Shown: positions 15,172-24,570, counted from the first letter of the stretch. The stretch is 64,000 bases of DNA from Flavobacterium ammoniigenes (GCF_020886055.1 NZ_AP025184.1:372001-436000), one strand, 5' to 3'. Notes: a model not told the origin generated them from the sequence alone. Numbers and translations: made by a program.

Positions 15172-16161
15172 ATGATTTTAGTTACAGGAGGAACCGGTTT
15201 AGTGGGTGCGCATCTTTTGCTTTATTTGGTGGAGCAAGGAGAAAATGTACGTGCAATGTATCGATCTACTACGTCCATAGAAAAAACCAAAAATTTATTT
15301 TCGCTTTACAACAAGTTTCATTTATTCGAAAAAATAGAATGGATGGAAGCGGATATACTTGACATCCCGTCTTTGGAAAATGCCTTTCAAAATATTGAAT
15401 TCGTATACCACTGTGCGGCTTTAATTTCTTTTGATCCAAAAGACGAAGAAACCATTCGCAAAACTAACATTGAAGGCACCGCCAACATTGTTAATTTTTG
15501 CTTGGCTTACAAGATCAAAAAAATGCTATTTGTGAGTTCGATCGCCGCTTTGGGAGATCTAAATGCAACCGAAACTACAATTTCTGAAACCACTGAATGG
15601 AATCCCGAAAAACCGCATAGCGATTATGCCATTTCAAAATATGGCGCCGAAATGGAAGTATGGCGAGGCCAACAAGAAGGGTTAAACGTACTCATAGTAA
15701 ATCCTGGAGTTATTCTAGGACCTGGTTTCCCAGAACAAGGAAGTGGCGCTTTATTTTCGGCTGTTGCCAAAGGATTGTCTTTTTACACGCTGGGAACTAC
15801 CGGATTTATCGCGGTTACCGATGTAGTCGAAACGAGTATCCAATTAATGAAAAGTGAGATCCAAAACGAACGATTTACTTTAATTGAGAGCAACTATTCG
15901 TTTCAAGAGATACTGAATTGTATCGCTGATAGCTTGAACGTTAGACGTCCTAAATGGCATGCTAGCCCCTTTTTAGTGAATGTGTTTTGGAAACTGGATT
16001 GGTTTATATCTACTTTTTTCTTCCAAAAAAGAAAATTATCTCGCGCTAGTGCTAAAGCTTCGTATTCAAAAACTGAATATACTAACGCAAAAATACTATC
16101 GACGATCACTCTCGAATTTAAATCAGTCAAAGAATATATCCAATTTATTGCTACCCTATAA
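15172..16161 (+). CDS. NAD-dependent epimerase/dehydratase family protein
   Basis: 329 residues. Extended short-chain dehydrogenase: NAD-binding VTGGTGLVGAHLL (residues 4-16), VYHCAALISF near 82, and the catalytic SDYAISKYGAE (YxxxK) near 150. The closest named group is dihydroflavonol-4-reductase-like SDRs, but the substrate is not predictable. A TATCTTTA -7-like box lies at about 15159-15166, which gives a very short leader. It converges with tRNA-Gln across a shared terminator. Confidence 0.85.
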   Translation: MILVTGGTGLVGAHLLLYLVEQGENVRAMYRSTTSIEKTKNLFSLYNKFHLFEKIEWMEADILDIPSLENAFQNIEFVYHCAALISFDPKDEETIRKTNIEGTANIVNFCLAYKIKKMLFVSSIAALGDLNATETTISETTEWNPEKPHSDYAISKYGAEMEVWRGQQEGLNVLIVNPGVILGPGFPEQGSGALFSAVAKGLSFYTLGTTGFIAVTDVVETSIQLMKSEIQNERFTLIESNYSFQEILNCIADSLNVRRPKWHASPFLVNVFWKLDWFISTFFFQKRKLSRASAKASYSKTEYTNAKILSTITLEFKSVKEYIQFIATL

Positions 16162-16177
16162 TTTGAATGTAACACAT

Positions 16178-16210
16178 AAAAAAAAGCCTCTCAATTTCTT
16201 GAGAGGCTTT
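16178..16210. terminator. Bidirectional terminator, epimerase / tRNA-Gln
   Basis: A 12-bp stem (16183-16194 with 16199-16210, core GCCTCTCAA/TTGAGAGGC) with a TTTC loop. The A-run at 16178-16185 is the U-tract for the minus-strand tRNA. Confidence 0.9.
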
Positions 16211-16213
16211 ATG

Positions 16214-16284
16214 TTGGTCTACTAGGACTCGAACCTAGAAAGACTGCACCAAAAACAGTTGTGTTACCATTACACCATAGACCA
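16214..16284 (-). tRNA. tRNA-Gln (anticodon TTG)
   Basis: 71 nt on the minus strand. The acceptor TGGTCTA pairs with TAGACCA, a short D-arm (GTGTAATGGTAACAC) follows, the anticodon stem ACTGT/GCAGT holds the loop TTTTGGT with anticodon TTG, and the T-arm contains GGTTCGAGTCC. The discriminator base is A; CCA is not encoded. Confidence 0.95.
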
Positions 16285-16304
16285 GCAGTGCTGTTAAGCG
16301 AGTG

Positions 16305-16335
16305 CAAATTTAATACAAATTTTATTTTTCGCAAA
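16305..16335 (-). promoter_or_regulatory. Promoter of tRNA-Gln
   Basis: On the minus strand, TTTG (16335-16332), 19 nt, then TAAATTTG (16312-16305). This matches the phylum consensus exactly and lies 21 nt before the tRNA. Confidence 0.75.
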
Positions 16336-16510
16336 CTTTTGGATTGTTTTTATCAAAAAACTTTTGGGATCATCATAAGGCATTCAGAAACCAACTAATA
16401 ACCAAATCATTACTTCCCTTTTTTGTATGATAGAATTTTTTGTTAATGCTCGTCTCATTACACAAAAAAACATTTTCTTTGCAACATAAAATAAATACCC
16501 GATTTTAATC

Positions 16511-19500
16511 ATGAATAAGGCCGATTTCAATTTTAATAAATGGAACACTATTTTAGGTTGGTTTGCATTTGCAATAGCGTTAGTAACCTACACCCTAACT
16601 GTTGAACCAACGATGAGTTTTTGGGATTGTGGCGAATACATTGCTACAGCTGCCAAACTAGAAGTAGGCCACCCTCCTGGAGCGCCTTTGTTCCAAATGA
16701 TTGGAGCATTTTTCGCCATGTTTGCGATCGATAATGAGCACATCGCTTTGATGGTCAATATGACATCAGTAGTATCTAGTGCCTTTACCATTTTATTTTT
16801 ATTTTGGTCGTCTAACCTGATTTTGAAGAAAATCATCGGTTCGTATAATGAAATCAATACAGATAATTCGATCGTTATTCTAGGAAGTTCATTTGTTGGC
16901 GCATTAGCGTTTACTTTTTCAGATAGTTTTTGGTACAATGCCGTTGAGGCCGAGGTATATGCGATGGCTTCGTTACTAATCGCACTATTACTTTGGTTAG
17001 GCTTGCGTTGGGAACAAGAAATGAATACCCCAAGAGGGGATAAATGGCTGCTAATTATTTCATTGGTCATTGGGCTTTCATTCGGAGTGCATTTTATGGC
17101 TTTATTGACCATTCCTGCGATTGGATTTTTATATTTTTTCAAAAATTATAAAACGGTTACCGTTAAAAATTTCATCATTGCGAATGTAGTTGTGGTTTCT
17201 ATTTTGTTGTTTATCTTCAAGATGTTATTGCCTTTAACCATGGCTTTCTTTGGTAAAACCGAAATTTTCATGGTGAATGAAATGGGATTACCTTTCAACT
17301 CCGGAACCTTGTTTGTAAGTCTTTTGCTAGTAGCTTTCTTCTATTTTGGATTGCGTTACACCAAACAAAAAGGATTGGTATTTTACAACACTATTATCCT
17401 TTGCACCCTGTTTATTTTAATAGGATTTTCCACTTGGATGATGTTGCCTATTCGTGCCAATGCCAATACGGTTATTAACGAAAATAAACCGTCGGATGCT
17501 GCCGAAGTTCTGGCTTATTACAACAGAGAACAATATGGCGTGAACCCGCTTTTTTATGGGCCACAATTTACAGAAGCCTTTGCAGGTTTAGATAAAGACA
17601 AACCGTATTTAGACAAAGCGCCTAATTACGAAAGAAATTACACCACTGGCAAATACGAGATTACCAATAATTTCAAAAATGCAGAGCAAAACAGTGATGA
17701 CAACCACAAAACGATCTTGCCAAGATTATGGAGTGCCGATCATGTAGAAAATTACATCAACTTCACTAATCCGCCCGAGTTTAAAATCAATTACGATTAT
17801 CCTTTTGAAGAGGATTTGGCGAAATACGGTATCGAAGCAAGTCAATTAAGCGAAGAAGATTATAACAAAGCGATTGCTCAACTTAAAGGCGAAATTGAAA
17901 AAGTAGTACTCGAATTCAGACAAGCCTATGCTCAAAAAGAAATTGACAACGAAGGCTATGTGGCTTTTTTGAAAAACTACGGCGATTATTTAATTGTGGA
18001 AAAACCAACTACTTTAGATAATTTCCAATTCATGTTTGAATACCAATTTGGGTATATGTACTGGAGGTATTTAATGTGGAATTTTGTAGGTCGTCAAAAC
18101 GACATTCAAGGTAGATACGACAATTTGAATGGAAACTGGATTAGTGGGATTCCGTTTATGGATAGCTTACACTTAGGTTCTCAAGACAATTTACCAACCG
18201 ATGTTTTGAAAAACAAAGGGCGTAACACTTATTTCTTCTTGCCATTTATCTTAGGTTTGATTGGATTAATGTACCATGCCAGTAAAGACCGTAAAAGTTT
18301 TTACGTGTTGCTTTCCTTATTCTTATTTACGGGAATTGCCTTGAAAATTTACTTGAACGAACGACCTTTTGAACCACGTGAACGCGATTATGCCTTAGTA
18401 GGATCGTTTTATGTTTTTGCGATTTGGATTGGCTTTGGGGTGTATTCATTATACGAAAGTGCCAAAAAACATTTGGCTCCAAAAATTGCGGGACCTGTTT
18501 TAATTGCCGGAAGTTTATTAGCTGCTCCTGTGCTTATGGGATTCCAAAATTGGGATGACCATGATCGTTCTGATAAATATACTGCGGTGGCAATGGCAAA
18601 AGCGTATTTGAGTTCGTGTGACAAAAACGCGATCTTATTTACCATTGGGGATAATGATACTTTCCCATTGTGGTATGCGCAAGAAATTGAGAATTTCAGA
18701 ACCGATGTGAAAATTGTCAATACCAGTTTGTTTATGACGGATTGGTACATTGACCAAATGAAAATGAAAAGTTACGAATCAGAGGCGCTTCCTATTTCGT
18801 TTAAGCATAATGAATACGTAGGAGACAAATTAGATTATGTGGCTCATATTCCAAAAATAGAAACCCGTTGGGATGTAAAAGATTTTATAGCTTTTATTAA
18901 AAATCCTAAATCAACTGTGGAAATGCAAAATGGACAAATCATCCATTTTTATCCAACGAATAAAATTAGAATCCCTATTGACAAAAACACCATTATCAAA
19001 AACAAAGTGGTTAGTCCTCGATACAATGATTCTATCGTTTCGGCTATAGAAATTGATATTAAAGGAAGTGCTATTTATAAAAACAGATTAATGATGTTAG
19101 ACATTGTAACCAATAATAATTGGAAACGTCCGATCTATTTTAGTGGAGGTGCTTTTGACAACGAAGATTATCTTTGGATGAAAGAATTCCTTCAATTAGA
19201 AGGAATGGTTTACAAATTAGTACCTGTTAGAACGCAACTTCCAAAAGGGGCTAGCCAAATCGATATGGGTCAAATCGATACTGATATTATGTTTGACAAA
19301 GTAATGCAATGGGATTGGGGCAATAGTGAAAGTCTTTCTATCTATCACGATCCTGAAACACGAAGAAACAGTATCACCTACCGCATGAATTTATCTCGTT
19401 TGATGAGTAAACTTATTGCAGAGGGTAAAATGGACAAGGCTAAAAAAGTAATTGATTTAGCAATGACTAAAATGCCTGTAGATCAATTTGAATACTACTC

Positions 19501-19792
19501 CTTGGTAGATCCTTTTGCAAAAGGATATTATGATGTGGGCGAAAAGGCTAAAGCACAACAGCTATTAACGCAATTGATTGGGAAATACACTGAAAATTTA
19601 AATTACTACAGTCATCTGTCTTCGTCTGAACAAGTCGATATTGCCATTGAAATTGTAACTGATATTGAACGTTACCGCGGTTTATTAGAAATCATGAAGG
19701 AAAGTGGAGATACTTCTTTTTACGAAAAATCGAAAAAGACATTCAACAATTACATCAGTATTTTTGAACGCTTTGGCAGAGAAAAGGAATAA
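16511..19792 (+). CDS. DUF2723 integral membrane protein (PMT/TMEM260-like glycosyltransferase family)
   Basis: 1093 residues. The N-terminal ~330 residues hold about eight membrane helices with the DUF2723 core (TVEPTMSFWDCGEYIATAAKLEVGHPPGAPLF, residues ~29-60). Further helices lie around residues 575-680, and a ~400-residue soluble C-terminal region follows. The early DCGE acidic loop and the GHPPG segment resemble GT-C enzymes that use polyprenyl-phosphate sugars; eukaryotic TMEM260, in the same family, is a protein O-mannosyltransferase. A Dpm1-like GT2 enzyme is encoded nearby on the other strand. A role in O-glycosylation of exported proteins is an inference. Confidence 0.85.
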   Translation: MNKADFNFNKWNTILGWFAFAIALVTYTLTVEPTMSFWDCGEYIATAAKLEVGHPPGAPLFQMIGAFFAMFAIDNEHIALMVNMTSVVSSAFTILFLFWSSNLILKKIIGSYNEINTDNSIVILGSSFVGALAFTFSDSFWYNAVEAEVYAMASLLIALLLWLGLRWEQEMNTPRGDKWLLIISLVIGLSFGVHFMALLTIPAIGFLYFFKNYKTVTVKNFIIANVVVVSILLFIFKMLLPLTMAFFGKTEIFMVNEMGLPFNSGTLFVSLLLVAFFYFGLRYTKQKGLVFYNTIILCTLFILIGFSTWMMLPIRANANTVINENKPSDAAEVLAYYNREQYGVNPLFYGPQFTEAFAGLDKDKPYLDKAPNYERNYTTGKYEITNNFKNAEQNSDDNHKTILPRLWSADHVENYINFTNPPEFKINYDYPFEEDLAKYGIEASQLSEEDYNKAIAQLKGEIEKVVLEFRQAYAQKEIDNEGYVAFLKNYGDYLIVEKPTTLDNFQFMFEYQFGYMYWRYLMWNFVGRQNDIQGRYDNLNGNWISGIPFMDSLHLGSQDNLPTDVLKNKGRNTYFFLPFILGLIGLMYHASKDRKSFYVLLSLFLFTGIALKIYLNERPFEPRERDYALVGSFYVFAIWIGFGVYSLYESAKKHLAPKIAGPVLIAGSLLAAPVLMGFQNWDDHDRSDKYTAVAMAKAYLSSCDKNAILFTIGDNDTFPLWYAQEIENFRTDVKIVNTSLFMTDWYIDQMKMKSYESEALPISFKHNEYVGDKLDYVAHIPKIETRWDVKDFIAFIKNPKSTVEMQNGQIIHFYPTNKIRIPIDKNTIIKNKVVSPRYNDSIVSAIEIDIKGSAIYKNRLMMLDIVTNNNWKRPIYFSGGAFDNEDYLWMKEFLQLEGMVYKLVPVRTQLPKGASQIDMGQIDTDIMFDKVMQWDWGNSESLSIYHDPETRRNSITYRMNLSRLMSKLIAEGKMDKAKKVIDLAMTKMPVDQFEYYSLVDPFAKGYYDVGEKAKAQQLLTQLIGKYTENLNYYSHLSSSEQVDIAIEIVTDIERYRGLLEIMKESGDTSFYEKSKKTFNNYISIFERFGREKE

Positions 19793-19813
19793 GAAAATAA
19801 ACCGAAACGAAAT

Positions 19814-19846
19814 AAAAAATGCAGTACTCATCGTACTGCATTTTTT
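19814..19846. terminator. Bidirectional terminator, DUF2723 / DUF4296
   Basis: A 14-bp stem (19814-19827 with 19833-19846, core TGCAGTAC/GTACTGCA) with A and T runs. The DUF4296 stop (19845-19847) overlaps its edge. Confidence 0.9.
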
Positions 19847-20288
19847 ATTTTTTTAGTTTATGCCCTGCTATTGAATCTTTCGTTTTTTTAGCAAGTTCCT
19901 TAATTTTTTTAAGTTTCGCTATTTGGATTTTATTCTTTTTTTGTTCCAATTTAATAAGAGCATTAACTCGTTTCTTTTCGTTTGTAACTCGCTTTACTAC
20001 TGCTTCAAACATAATTTTATAGTTTTTATAATCCGCAGCGTAATAGACATTATTTTGCGCTAATTGTAGACTATCAATTTTATATTTTTTGTAAATAAAT
20101 TGTTTGGGGCGAATTTGATTAGAGTCTAAAACCGTAGGACTTTGGTATTTGATTGCCTCTAAAAGGGCTAAGTCATACATGATATTCATCATCTTCGATT
20201 TTTCAATAAGAGTATCTGGTTTTTTAACCAAGTCCTCTTTACAGCCCAAAAGGGTTAAAATCGCTATTAATGAAATACTCTTTTTCAT
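19845..20288 (-). CDS. DUF4296 lipoprotein
   Basis: 147 residues. The lipobox LLGC places Cys at residue 16; the mature part has the DUF4296 core (KSKMMNIMYDLALLEAIK) and a strongly basic, Lys-rich helical tail (residues ~110-147). It is the last gene of the minus-strand operon GT2-dihydroorotase-DUF4296, 5 nt after the dihydroorotase stop. Function unknown; probably a membrane-anchored periplasmic protein. Confidence 0.85.
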   Translation of the reverse strand: MKKSISLIAILTLLGCKEDLVKKPDTLIEKSKMMNIMYDLALLEAIKYQSPTVLDSNQIRPKQFIYKKYKIDSLQLAQNNVYYAADYKNYKIMFEAVVKRVTNEKKRVNALIKLEQKKNKIQIAKLKKIKELAKKTKDSIAGHKLKK

Positions 20289-20293
20289 CCTAT

Positions 20294-21634
20294 TTATCTA
20301 TTGAATAGTAATCGTTTTCCAGCTCGAATATCTTTAACCTTAAAAGCATTATAAACCAACTGTCCATTTACAAAAGTATGGGTAATTCTTGATTTAAAAG
20401 TATATCCTTCAAAAGGAGACCAACCACATTTAGCTAAAATATTTTCTTTTTTAACGCTCCAAGGCAAGCCCGCATTTACGATTACTAAATCGGCATAATA
20501 CCCTTCTTTAATAAAACCGCGTTTTTCAATTTTGAAGATCTTGGCCGGATTGTGGCACATTTTTTCTACAATCTTTTCTACACTAATTTTGCCTTGATGA
20601 AAAGCTTCGAACAATGCTACCACTGCATGTTGAACTAATGGCCCACCAGATGGTGCATTTAAATACGATTGTTGCTTTTCTTCTAAAGTATGCGGTGCAT
20701 GATCAGTTGCAATAACATCAATCCTGTCGTCTAACAATGCTTTCCAAAGCGCTTCTTTATCAGTAGCCGTTTTCACAGCAGGATTCCACTTGATAAAATT
20801 ACCTTTAGTAGCATAATCCTCATTAGTAAACCACAAATGATGTACACATACCTCCGCCGTAATTTTTTTGTCTTCCAATGGAATTTTATTGGTAAACAAA
20901 TCCATTTCTTTGGCCGTTGACAAGTGAAAAATATGCAGTCTTGCTCCCGTTTTTTTGGCTAACGCAATCGCTTTTGAAGACGAAAGATAACAGGCCTCGG
21001 TGCTTCGAATTAAATGATGCGCAGTAACTGGAACCTCTTCTCCGTATTCTTCTTTGTATTGTGCTAAATTATTTTTAATTGTAGTTTCATCTTCACAATG
21101 CACCGCAATCAACATCGGCGTACTTGAAAATATTCTCTCTAATACAGCTTCATTATCTACAAGCATATTTCCGGTAGACGAACCTAAAAAGATTTTAATT
21201 CCGGCTACATTTTTCGGATTGGTTTTTAACACTTCATCCAAATTGTCATTTGTAGCTCCCATCATAAACGAATAATTCGCAAATGAATTTTGAGATGCTA
21301 TTTGGTATTTTTCCTCAAGAATTTCTTGAGTGACAGCATTAGGTACTGTATTGGGTTGTTCAATAAAAGAAGTAATCCCTCCTGCAACTGCGGCTCTAGA
21401 TTCAGATTCAATATCTCCTTTGTGCGTTAAACCTGGCTCTCTAAAGTGTACTTGATCATCAATTGCTCCTGGAATTAAATAGTTGCCTTCAGCATCTACA
21501 ATTTTACAGTCGGCAGATTTAGCACTAATCTTTTCGGCGATTTCAACAATTAAGTCGTCCTCAATTAAAACATCCCCTTCAAAAATACTTCCCTCGTTTA
21601 CTATTTTGGCATTCTTAATTAAAACCCTATTCAT
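20294..21634 (-). CDS. pyrC: Dihydroorotase (amidohydrolase superfamily), HxH variant
   Basis: 446 residues. Class I dihydroorotase: REPGLTHKGDIESESRAA, GIKIFLGSS (carboxylated Lys), HCED, HIFHLSTAKEMDL and ATDHAPHT are all present, so most of the binuclear metal site and the catalytic Asp are intact. The first metal motif, normally H-x-H, reads DDQVHFREPG: the first His is Gln. This variant appears to be usual in Bacteroidota, though I cannot check it here. Expected to close carbamoyl-aspartate to dihydroorotate in pyrimidine synthesis. It lies between a GT2 gene and DUF4296 rather than with other pyr genes. Confidence 0.88.
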   Translation of the reverse strand: MNRVLIKNAKIVNEGSIFEGDVLIEDDLIVEIAEKISAKSADCKIVDAEGNYLIPGAIDDQVHFREPGLTHKGDIESESRAAVAGGITSFIEQPNTVPNAVTQEILEEKYQIASQNSFANYSFMMGATNDNLDEVLKTNPKNVAGIKIFLGSSTGNMLVDNEAVLERIFSSTPMLIAVHCEDETTIKNNLAQYKEEYGEEVPVTAHHLIRSTEACYLSSSKAIALAKKTGARLHIFHLSTAKEMDLFTNKIPLEDKKITAEVCVHHLWFTNEDYATKGNFIKWNPAVKTATDKEALWKALLDDRIDVIATDHAPHTLEEKQQSYLNAPSGGPLVQHAVVALFEAFHQGKISVEKIVEKMCHNPAKIFKIEKRGFIKEGYYADLVIVNAGLPWSVKKENILAKCGWSPFEGYTFKSRITHTFVNGQLVYNAFKVKDIRAGKRLLFNR

Positions 21635-21646
21635 TCTATCTTTTTC

Positions 21647-22372
21647 TTATAATGTGTTGACTAATCTTTTTAATCGAAGTGCAATAACGCCAAATACGGC
21701 TTCTACAATAATAGAATTGCTCATTTTTGATTGCCCTTTAGTGCGATCTGTAAATATAATTGGCACTTCCGATATTTTGAAATTTTTACAAAAAGTACGG
21801 TATTTCATTTCAATTTGAAAGGCATAGCCTACAAATTTGATCTGGTCCAAATGAATGCTTTCTAACACTTGTCTTTTGTAACATACAAAGCCAGCGGTCG
21901 CATCGTGAATTTTCATACCCGTTATAAAACGAACATAAACAGAGGCAAAATAAGAGAGCAATACGCGGCTTAATGGCCAGTTCACCACATTAACACCCGT
22001 AACATAACGAGAACCAATTGCTAAATCTGCATCGCCAAGATGACACGCATTGTATAATTTCTCTAAATCAGCTGGATTATGAGAAAAATCTGCATCCATC
22101 TCAAATATGTAATTGTATTTATTTTCTAATGCCCATTTAAAACCATGAACATAGGCAGTTCCTAAACCTGCTTTTTTGGCTCTTTTTTCTAAAAACAAAC
22201 GATCCGAAAACTCTGATTGCAAAGCGATTACTTTGTCAGCAGTATGATCTGGCGAATTGTCATCGATAATCAGAACATGAAAAAACTTGTGCTGAGACAG
22301 CACCGTTCTAATAATGCTTTCAACGTTCTCAATTTCGTTATAGGTAGGAATTATAACTAGGCAATCATTCAT
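21647..22372 (-). CDS. Polyprenol-phosphate mannosyltransferase-like GT2 (Dpm1 type)
   Basis: 241 residues, a soluble GT-A glycosyltransferase: LVIIPTYNEIENVESII at the start, IDDNSPDHTAD, and EMDADFSHNPADL with the DAD metal motif near residue 95. No C-terminal membrane helices, as in Dpm1-type enzymes that load mannose onto a polyprenyl phosphate from GDP-mannose. It is the first gene of a three-gene minus-strand operon, 12 nt before dihydroorotase. Its product could feed a GT-C enzyme such as the DUF2723 protein encoded close by; that link is inferred. Confidence 0.9.
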   Translation of the reverse strand: MNDCLVIIPTYNEIENVESIIRTVLSQHKFFHVLIIDDNSPDHTADKVIALQSEFSDRLFLEKRAKKAGLGTAYVHGFKWALENKYNYIFEMDADFSHNPADLEKLYNACHLGDADLAIGSRYVTGVNVVNWPLSRVLLSYFASVYVRFITGMKIHDATAGFVCYKRQVLESIHLDQIKFVGYAFQIEMKYRTFCKNFKISEVPIIFTDRTKGQSKMSNSIIVEAVFGVIALRLKRLVNTL

Positions 22373-22463
22373 AATTTTGAGTAATTTCAGTGCAAAAGTA
22401 AGCTTTTTATGCCATTTGAATCATAATAAAATTATAATAAAAAGCAATGAAATAAAAAATTAG

Positions 22464-22471
22464 TAATTTTG
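22464..22471 (+). promoter_or_regulatory. Promoter -7 box before the DUF4271 gene
   Basis: TAATTTTG at 22464-22471 fits TAnnTTTG. The ATG at 22479 is 7 nt downstream, so the transcript would be leaderless or nearly so. Confidence 0.55.
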
Positions 22472-22478
22472 CGACACT

Positions 22479-23150
22479 ATGAATGAATTTGTACTTCATC
22501 CCCGATTAACTGACAACTCTGACTGGGTAACCCTCCTGTTTTTGATTTGTTTTGCAACCATTGCAGTTACTAAATCAGTTTTCGAAAATCGATTCGGTGA
22601 TTTTGCCAACTTACTTTTTTCAGACAAATACATAAAAGTATATCGGGAGAGTAGTAATATAAAAAATGGTTTTACCATAGCTTTGTTTTTTGTTCAGGTC
22701 ATTTCTTTTGCCTTTTTCATTCAACTCTCCTTACATATTTATGGCTTTGGAGCCAAAGAAGATTGGATGCAATACATTCAAATTGCAAACTTTTTACTTT
22801 TTTTTATTTTGTCAAAAGTGCTAATTGAAAAAATAATAGCAACCGCCTTTCATATAGAAGAGTTCGTAGAACAATTCAATCATCAAAAAGTAACCTATCG
22901 AACTTATATTGGACTTATCTTACTTCCAATTAATATGTTATTTTTCTATTATGAAAACATAAACACAGTGTTTCCAACGCTTATTATCGCAATCGTAATA
23001 GCTGCAAACCTAGTGACTTACGTGGTTTCTGTTAAAAATTATCAAAATTTAATATTCAGCAAGTTGTTTTATTTTATTTTGTATCTTTGCGCTCTTGAAA
23101 TAGCCCCTTACTATTTCATGTATTATTGGTTTACAAAAGGAGTCGCATAG
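22479..23150 (+). CDS. DUF4271 integral membrane protein
   Basis: 223 residues with five to six hydrophobic helices and an aromatic-rich C-terminus ending YYWFTKGVA. It matches the DUF4271 type found in Bacteroidota, where it commonly precedes uroporphyrinogen-III synthase as it does here (13 nt gap). Function unknown; a role linked to heme synthesis or membrane assembly is only suggested by the neighbour. Confidence 0.8.
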   Translation: MNEFVLHPRLTDNSDWVTLLFLICFATIAVTKSVFENRFGDFANLLFSDKYIKVYRESSNIKNGFTIALFFVQVISFAFFIQLSLHIYGFGAKEDWMQYIQIANFLLFFILSKVLIEKIIATAFHIEEFVEQFNHQKVTYRTYIGLILLPINMLFFYYENINTVFPTLIIAIVIAANLVTYVVSVKNYQNLIFSKLFYFILYLCALEIAPYYFMYYWFTKGVA

Positions 23151-23163
23151 TAAAAGTTATAGT

Positions 23164-23913
23164 ATGAAAGTGAAAACAATTTTGGTGTCGCAACCAGAGC
23201 CTAAAGTGGAGAATTCTCCTTACTTTGAGCTGCAACAAAAGCATAAAGTAAAAATTGATTTCAGACCTTTTATTCATGTAGAAGGAGTTAATGCAAAAGA
23301 AATTAGACTGCAAAAAATTGACCTGAATAATTACAGCGCCATTATTTTGACTAGTAAAAATGCCGTAGATCACTTTTTTAGAGTGGCTGAAGAAATGCGT
23401 TATAAAGTTCCTGAAGGATTGAAATATTTTTGTCAGTCTGAAGCTATTGCGTTCTATCTTCAAAAATACGTGGTGTACAGAAAACGTAAAATCTATGTAG
23501 GACCAAAAGATTTTGCAGATTTATCTCCGTTGATTAAAAAATACAAAGACGAAAAATTCTTGTTGCCAGCTTCCGATCAATTGAACGCAGACATTCCGGT
23601 TACCCTAAACGGTTTGAAAGTGGATTGGACACCTGCTACGTTTTATAAAACCGTAATGAGTGATTTGTCTGATTTAGCTGATGTGTATTATGATGTATTG
23701 GCTTTCTTTAGTCCAACGGGAATCAAATCACTATTTAAAAATTTCCCTGATTTCCAACAAAACGATACGCGTATTGCTGTTTTTGGAAGCACTACTCAAA
23801 AAGAAGCGTTGGATCACGGATTACGCATTGACATCATGGCCCCAACTCCTGGAACCCCATCCATGACAATGGCATTAGAAAAATATGTTGCCGAGGCCAA
23901 CAAAGGAAAATAA
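23164..23913 (+). CDS. hemD: Uroporphyrinogen-III synthase
   Basis: 249 residues with the two-lobed HemD architecture: AIILTSKNAVDHFF in lobe one and YYDVLAFFSPTGIKSLF plus IAVFGSTTQKEALDHGL in lobe two. Converts hydroxymethylbilane to uroporphyrinogen III in tetrapyrrole synthesis. HemD is poorly conserved, so the call rests on these motifs and the overall layout. It is co-transcribed with the DUF4271 gene and ends at a hairpin terminator; no other hem genes are near. Confidence 0.88.
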   Translation: MKVKTILVSQPEPKVENSPYFELQQKHKVKIDFRPFIHVEGVNAKEIRLQKIDLNNYSAIILTSKNAVDHFFRVAEEMRYKVPEGLKYFCQSEAIAFYLQKYVVYRKRKIYVGPKDFADLSPLIKKYKDEKFLLPASDQLNADIPVTLNGLKVDWTPATFYKTVMSDLSDLADVYYDVLAFFSPTGIKSLFKNFPDFQQNDTRIAVFGSTTQKEALDHGLRIDIMAPTPGTPSMTMALEKYVAEANKGK

Positions 23914-23936
23914 AATTGCTTTAGAACACACTATAT

Positions 23937-23962
23937 AAACCATCCTTTCGGATGGTTTTTTT
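23937..23962 (+). terminator. Terminator of DUF4271-hemD
   Basis: AAACCATCC (23937-23945) pairs with GGATGGTTT (23950-23958) with a TTTC loop and a T-run. Confidence 0.92.
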
Positions 23963-24006
23963 ATTAGCCAAAATGTAGCAAAATGAATTATTTCGTTTAT
24001 TTTTTC

Positions 24007-24014
24007 TACTTTTG
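24007..24014 (+). promoter_or_regulatory. Promoter -7 box of the Lrp regulator
   Basis: TACTTTTG at 24007-24014 fits TAnnTTTG, 47 nt before the ATG. Confidence 0.5.
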
Positions 24015-24061
24015 GTTTCTAAATAAAACTAAAACTTCCATTTTAGTTACAATATTCAATT

Positions 24062-24532
24062 ATGAAAATCAATTCCCTTCAAGTAGAAATAGACGGAATC
24101 GACAAAGAAATTTTGCGCGATTTAATGGACGATGCTCGAAAACCCATTCTACAAATTGCCAATAAAATTGGAATTTCAGGAGCTGCTATTCACCAACGTT
24201 TACGAAAATTAGAACAATCTGGCGTGATTTCTGGTTCTAAGTTCACCGTCAATCACAAAGTATTGGGGTACAACACCATGGCTTTTGTAGGGATTTATTT
24301 AGACAAAGCTGCCCGAAATTCAGAGGCTGTGCGTGACTTGAAAAAAATTCCAGAAGTTTTGGAATGTCATTATACTACAGGAAATTGGTCTATTTTGATT
24401 AAGATCATTTGTTTGGACAACGAGCATTTGATGCATTTACTGAATACAAAAATTCAAGCCATAGAAGGTGTTTCCAGAACCGAAACCTTCATTTCATTAG
24501 ACCAACAAATAGACCGACAAATCCAATTGTAG
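24062..24532 (+). CDS. Lrp/AsnC family transcriptional regulator
   Basis: 156 residues. The N-terminal helix-turn-helix (residues ~8-55: IDKEILRDLMDDARKPILQIANKIGISGAAIHQRLRKLEQ) and the C-terminal RAM ligand-binding domain (about 70-150) are complete. Family members sense amino acids and form dimers to octamers. It stands alone, between terminators, so its targets are unknown; autoregulation is usual for the family. Confidence 0.95.
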   Translation: MKINSLQVEIDGIDKEILRDLMDDARKPILQIANKIGISGAAIHQRLRKLEQSGVISGSKFTVNHKVLGYNTMAFVGIYLDKAARNSEAVRDLKKIPEVLECHYTTGNWSILIKIICLDNEHLMHLLNTKIQAIEGVSRTETFISLDQQIDRQIQL

Positions 24533-24570
24533 GTTATTAGTTTATGAGTTGATTTGCTTATTTGACAAAT

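Noticed and set aside
15660..16225. Additional small frames within and after the epimerase gene
   Set aside because: They are shadows of the epimerase gene and the tRNA-Gln terminator, without starts or family features of their own.
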